DNA of 10,000 bases from Actinidia chinensis (lineage: Eukaryota; Streptophyta; Magnoliopsida; Ericales; Actinidiaceae): NCBI GenBank assembly GCA_009663005.1, contig CM018900.1:19326244-19336243 (forward strand), read 5' to 3'. Each line of letters starts with the position of its first letter. The first letter of the stretch is position 1. The position numbers and the translations under genes are program-made. Shown one piece after another: positions 8,691-10,000 of the stretch. The notes under the pieces were generated by a model. It did no database searches and was not told where the DNA came from. It saw only the letters and a program-made list of their open reading frames with translations.

Positions 8691-9420
8691 TAATTTCTTA
8701 ACTATTTTTTTACTTTTTTTTATTTTTTCTGTTTTTATATATATTTTTTTAGTTTTTTGTTTTTTCTACCAATTTTTTCGTTATCTACATTTTTTTTTCC
8801 TTTTTTCTCTTTTTTTCTTTTTTTTTTTTTTGTTTTGCCTGTTTTCCTTTTTTGTTTTTTTTAATTAATTTTTCGGTTTTTCAATTTCTTAACTGTTTGT
8901 TTTTCTTCAAATTTTTTCACATTTTTTTTGTTATCTATTTTTTTTTCTTTTTTTCTTTTTCTCTATCTTCTCTATTTTTTCCTCTTTTTTTTGCCTGTTT
9001 TTTTCGCTTTTTCCTTTTTCCTTTCTTCCTTTTTATTATCTTCTTTCTTTTTTCCTTTTTTTCTTTTTCTTTATACACTTTTTTTCCTTTTCCCCTCTTT
9101 TTTCGCTCTTTTTCTCCTTTCCTTCCTTTTTTTTTTTTTCTTTTTCTTTTTCCTTTTTCCTTTTTCTCTCTCCTTTTCCCCTCCTTTCACATTTTTTTTG
9201 GTTATTTACTTTTTTTCCCTTTTTCTCTTTTTCTCTATTTTTTATGGTTTTTTTGTTATCTACTTTTTTTTACTTTTCCCTCTTTTTCTCTATTTTTTTA
9301 TGATTTTTCTGTATTTATATTTATTTTATGATTTTTTTTGTTTTTCATTTCTTAGCTGTTTTCTTACTTTATTTTCTTCTTCTTTTTTTAAGTTTTTGGG
9401 TTATCTCTGTTTTTTCTTTT
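8690..9420 (+). repeat. Local degenerate tandem array
   Basis: Two words recur in fixed order. The first is TTTCTTAACTGTTT, seen near 8692 (AACTAT), 8884 and 9348 (TTAGCTG). The second is GTTATCTACTTTTTT, seen at 8780, 8930, 9201 (GTTATTTAC) and 9255. TTTCACATTTTTTTTG precedes two of the latter, about 270 bases apart. A C/T segment with CTCTTTTTCTCTATTTTTT follows each. The spacings of 150, 271 and 54 bases show irregular expansion, not a uniform satellite. Confidence 0.65.
9201..9310 (+). repeat. Two tandem copies of a ~54-base unit
   Basis: GTTATTTACTTTTTTTCCC at 9201 and GTTATCTACTTTTTTTTAC at 9255 begin two adjacent units. Both continue through CCCTTTTTCTC/CCCTCTTTTTCTC and CTATTTTTTATGG/CTATTTTTTTATGA. 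This is the cleanest recent tandem duplication in the window. Confidence 0.75.
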
Positions 9421-9591
9421 TTTTTTTTTTTTTTGTTTTTTTTTTTTTTTTCCTTTTTAATATTTTATCATTTAACTTTTTTATTTTTTCTTTTTCCTTT
9501 TTCCTCTCTTATCGCTCTTTTTTTTTCCTTTTTTTTTTCCTTTTCTTTTTTTTTTCATTTTTTCTTTTTTCTTTTTTTTTACTCCTCCTCT

Positions 9592-9615
9592 CCCACCCCC
9601 CGCCCACCCCACCCC
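9592..9615 (-). other. G-quadruplex candidate on the - strand (i-motif on +)
   Basis: C runs of 3, 6, 3, 4 and 4 are each separated by a single base. On the - strand this is five G runs of three or more with one-base loops, the arrangement known to give very stable parallel quadruplexes. More C runs follow at 9628-9631, 9633-9635, 9639-9642 and 9646-9652. It sits exactly at the boundary between the T-rich tract and the CpG island. Confidence 0.8.
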
Positions 9616-9672
9616 TAACTCTCCAGACCCCACCCTCTCCCCTCCTCCCCCCGCACCACTCCCTTCTCTTCT

Positions 9673-9678
9673 CCGCCC
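9673..9678 (-). promoter_or_regulatory. GC-box core (GGGCGG on - strand)
   Basis: CCGCCC on the + strand equals the Sp1/KLF core GGGCGG on the -. The site is short and could occur by chance in GC-rich DNA. Support comes from two more copies within 110 bases. Confidence 0.4.
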
Positions 9679-9681
9679 TAG

Positions 9682-9691
9682 GGCCCGGGCC
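9682..9691. other. Perfect 10-bp palindrome GGCCCGGGCC
   Basis: This self-complementary GC-only sequence has overlapping GGGCCC and CCCGGG. It may be a binding site for a dimeric factor, or simply a product of GC-rich composition. Confidence 0.5.
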
Positions 9692-9709
9692 GCGCCTCTC
9701 CCTCCCAGG

Positions 9710-9715
9710 CCGCCC
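9710..9715 (-). promoter_or_regulatory. GC-box core (GGGCGG on - strand)
   Basis: In context the - strand reads GGGGCGGGCGGCC, which has two overlapping GGCGG-type motifs and is the best Sp1-like site in the island. Confidence 0.5.
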
Positions 9716-9776
9716 GCCCCTCACCACCCTCCCCCGTCGCGTCCAGTCCCCAACATAATTTCGCTCTCCGACCCCT

Positions 9777-9782
9777 CCGCCC
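9777..9782 (-). promoter_or_regulatory. GC-box core (GGGCGG on - strand)
   Basis: On the - strand this reads GACGGGCGGAGGGG. It is the third core in the cluster and the nearest to the balanced GC part of the island. Confidence 0.4.
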
Positions 9783-9927
9783 GTCGCACAGCAGCCGGCC
9801 CAACCAAGGCAACAAACCAAACTCATGCTCAGCTCGGCAGCCACTACCTAACTCGGCCTTAGAACCCGAACGAAGCGTCCGCCACAGCGAAGCCAACGGG
9901 GGCGCATCGAACCACTCCTCCCCGCAA

Positions 9928-9963
9928 ACGGGGCTGGCCGCTTCCACAAACGAACGGCCCCGT
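9928..9963. other. 7-bp GC-rich inverted repeat
   Basis: ACGGGGC (9928-9934) and GCCCCGT (9957-9963) are exact reverse complements with a 22-base loop. Inner GGCCG (9936-9940) and CGGCC (9955-9959) offer an alternative pairing. It might form a 5' leader structure if transcribed, but that is not shown. Confidence 0.45.
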
Positions 9964-9971
9964 CATTGACG
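9961..9971. promoter_or_regulatory. CRE-like palindrome CGTCA-T-TGACG
   Basis: Two bZIP half-sites (CGTCA and TGACG, the CREB/ATF half-site) face each other across one base. The canonical CRE is TGACGTCA, with the halves in the opposite order, so this is two everted half-sites and not a full CRE. Half-sites in CpG-island promoters are common and often functional. Confidence 0.4.
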
Positions 9972-10000
9972 AAAAGCCGGGCCACAGTGCAAGGGCATGC

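Larger units (their letters stand above)
1..9580. repeat. Multi-kilobase T-rich polypyrimidine low-complexity tract
   Basis: Essentially the whole stretch is runs of T broken by C and short words such as ATC, CTG, TTA. A is scarce and G very rare on the + strand, so the - strand is a purine (A>>G) tract. The asymmetry keeps one orientation for more than 9 kb, unlike ordinary AT-rich DNA, where A and T are balanced. It is interrupted only by the complex island at 1100-1345, small A/C patches near 2370 and 7230, and TA microsatellites. No codon structure, promoter or RNA gene is visible. It is best read as decayed satellite or minisatellite DNA with heavy T-run slippage. Sequencing and assembly error in the homopolymers may add to the apparent divergence between copies. 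Confidence 0.93.
9588..10000. promoter_or_regulatory. CpG island, probable promoter region (continues past window end)
   Basis: Composition changes within a few bases from T-rich to C-rich (9581-9660) and then to balanced GC-rich DNA. I counted about 35 CpG dinucleotides in the 400 bases 9601-10000, whereas they are sparse in the preceding 9.6 kb outside the 1100-1345 island. GC-box cores lie at 9673, 9710 and 9777 in - orientation, and a CRE-like palindrome lies at 9961. No TATA box is evident, as is common for CpG-island promoters. The direction of transcription is not decided by the sequence. The GC-box orientation does not settle it, because these work both ways. Open frames crossing the island on the - strand start at GTG, merge into Lys-rich nonsense and are not supported as coding. 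Confidence 0.7.

Noticed and set aside
8067..8868. Long + strand open frames (about 200-250 codons), and similar ones throughout, e.g. 3037-3594 and 8928-9758
   Set aside because: Products are Phe/Leu/Ser homopolymers overlapping in several frames. They exist because stop codons need purines, which are almost absent. There is no domain, codon bias or start context.
9615..9626. Splice-acceptor look-alike on + (CTAAC then TCTCCAG after a huge polypyrimidine tract)
   Set aside because: The CTAAC is only a few bases from the AG, too close for a usual branch point. Polypyrimidine context is everywhere here, and no exon follows.
9717..9725. Splice-donor look-alike on - (GGTGAGG)
   Set aside because: It is a single short match in GC-rich sequence, with no upstream exon reading frame or transcript evidence.
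9509..9947. Two - strand open frames across the CpG island that look protein-like (9509-9844 and 9678-9947)
   Set aside because: Both start at GTG, not ATG, overlap each other in different frames, and have Gly/Arg-rich CpG-driven composition. The longer one runs into a Lys-rich tail inside the T-rich tract.
1..10000. CRISPR array, prokaryotic operon, rRNA or canonical telomere array
   Set aside because: There are no regular direct repeats with unique spacers, no ribosome-binding sites or coding genes, no rRNA landmarks, and no TTAGGG/CCCTAA arrays.

Overview
The window is almost certainly nuclear, non-coding DNA from a eukaryote, most likely an animal. No protein-coding or RNA gene can be supported in it. 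About 9.58 kb (1 to ~9580) is a strand-asymmetric, T-dominated pyrimidine tract: T is by far the commonest base, C comes next, A is scarce and G very rare on the + strand. For example, T makes up 42 of the first 60 bases. The last ~410 bases switch abruptly to C-rich and then CpG-rich unique sequence that looks like a CpG-island promoter. Many long open frames exist, but they are composition artefacts: stop codons need purines, so + frames read as runs of Phe/Leu/Ser and - frames as runs of Lys/Glu.

Layout. 1-1090 is a degenerate T-rich block that reappears, colinear but diverged, at 2887-3870 (spacing 2.76-2.89 kb). 1100-1345 is an island of ordinary complex sequence embedded in the tract, with a telomere-like 8-bp G-rich mini-array. 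2370-2425 is a small A/C-rich patch with a hairpin. 2669-2872 holds two TA microsatellites just ahead of the second copy of the block. 4108-5160 and 5851-6725 form a second diverged duplicated pair. 7227-7263 is a small mixed-composition patch ending in a T/A palindrome. 8128-8302 is nearly pure poly-T. 8690-9420 is a local degenerate tandem array. At 9592-9615 a C-run cluster, capable of forming a G-quadruplex on the - strand, marks the boundary to the CpG island at 9588-10000. The island carries three GC-box cores in - orientation and a CGTCA/TGACG palindrome.

Interpretation. The tract looks like a very old, orientation-locked satellite or minisatellite. It appears to have grown by repeated segmental and tandem duplication, keeping recurring words such as TATCTAC always in the same orientation, and then decayed by substitutions and homopolymer slippage. 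If the CpG island fires a transcript leftwards (- strand), its RNA would be a multi-kilobase A/G-rich purine RNA, a composition that favours R-loops and triplexes. That is inference. T-rich simple-repeat seas beside small CpG islands would fit, for example, repeat-rich microchromosomes of birds, but nothing here identifies the species. A consensus error in the long homopolymers is a real possibility.
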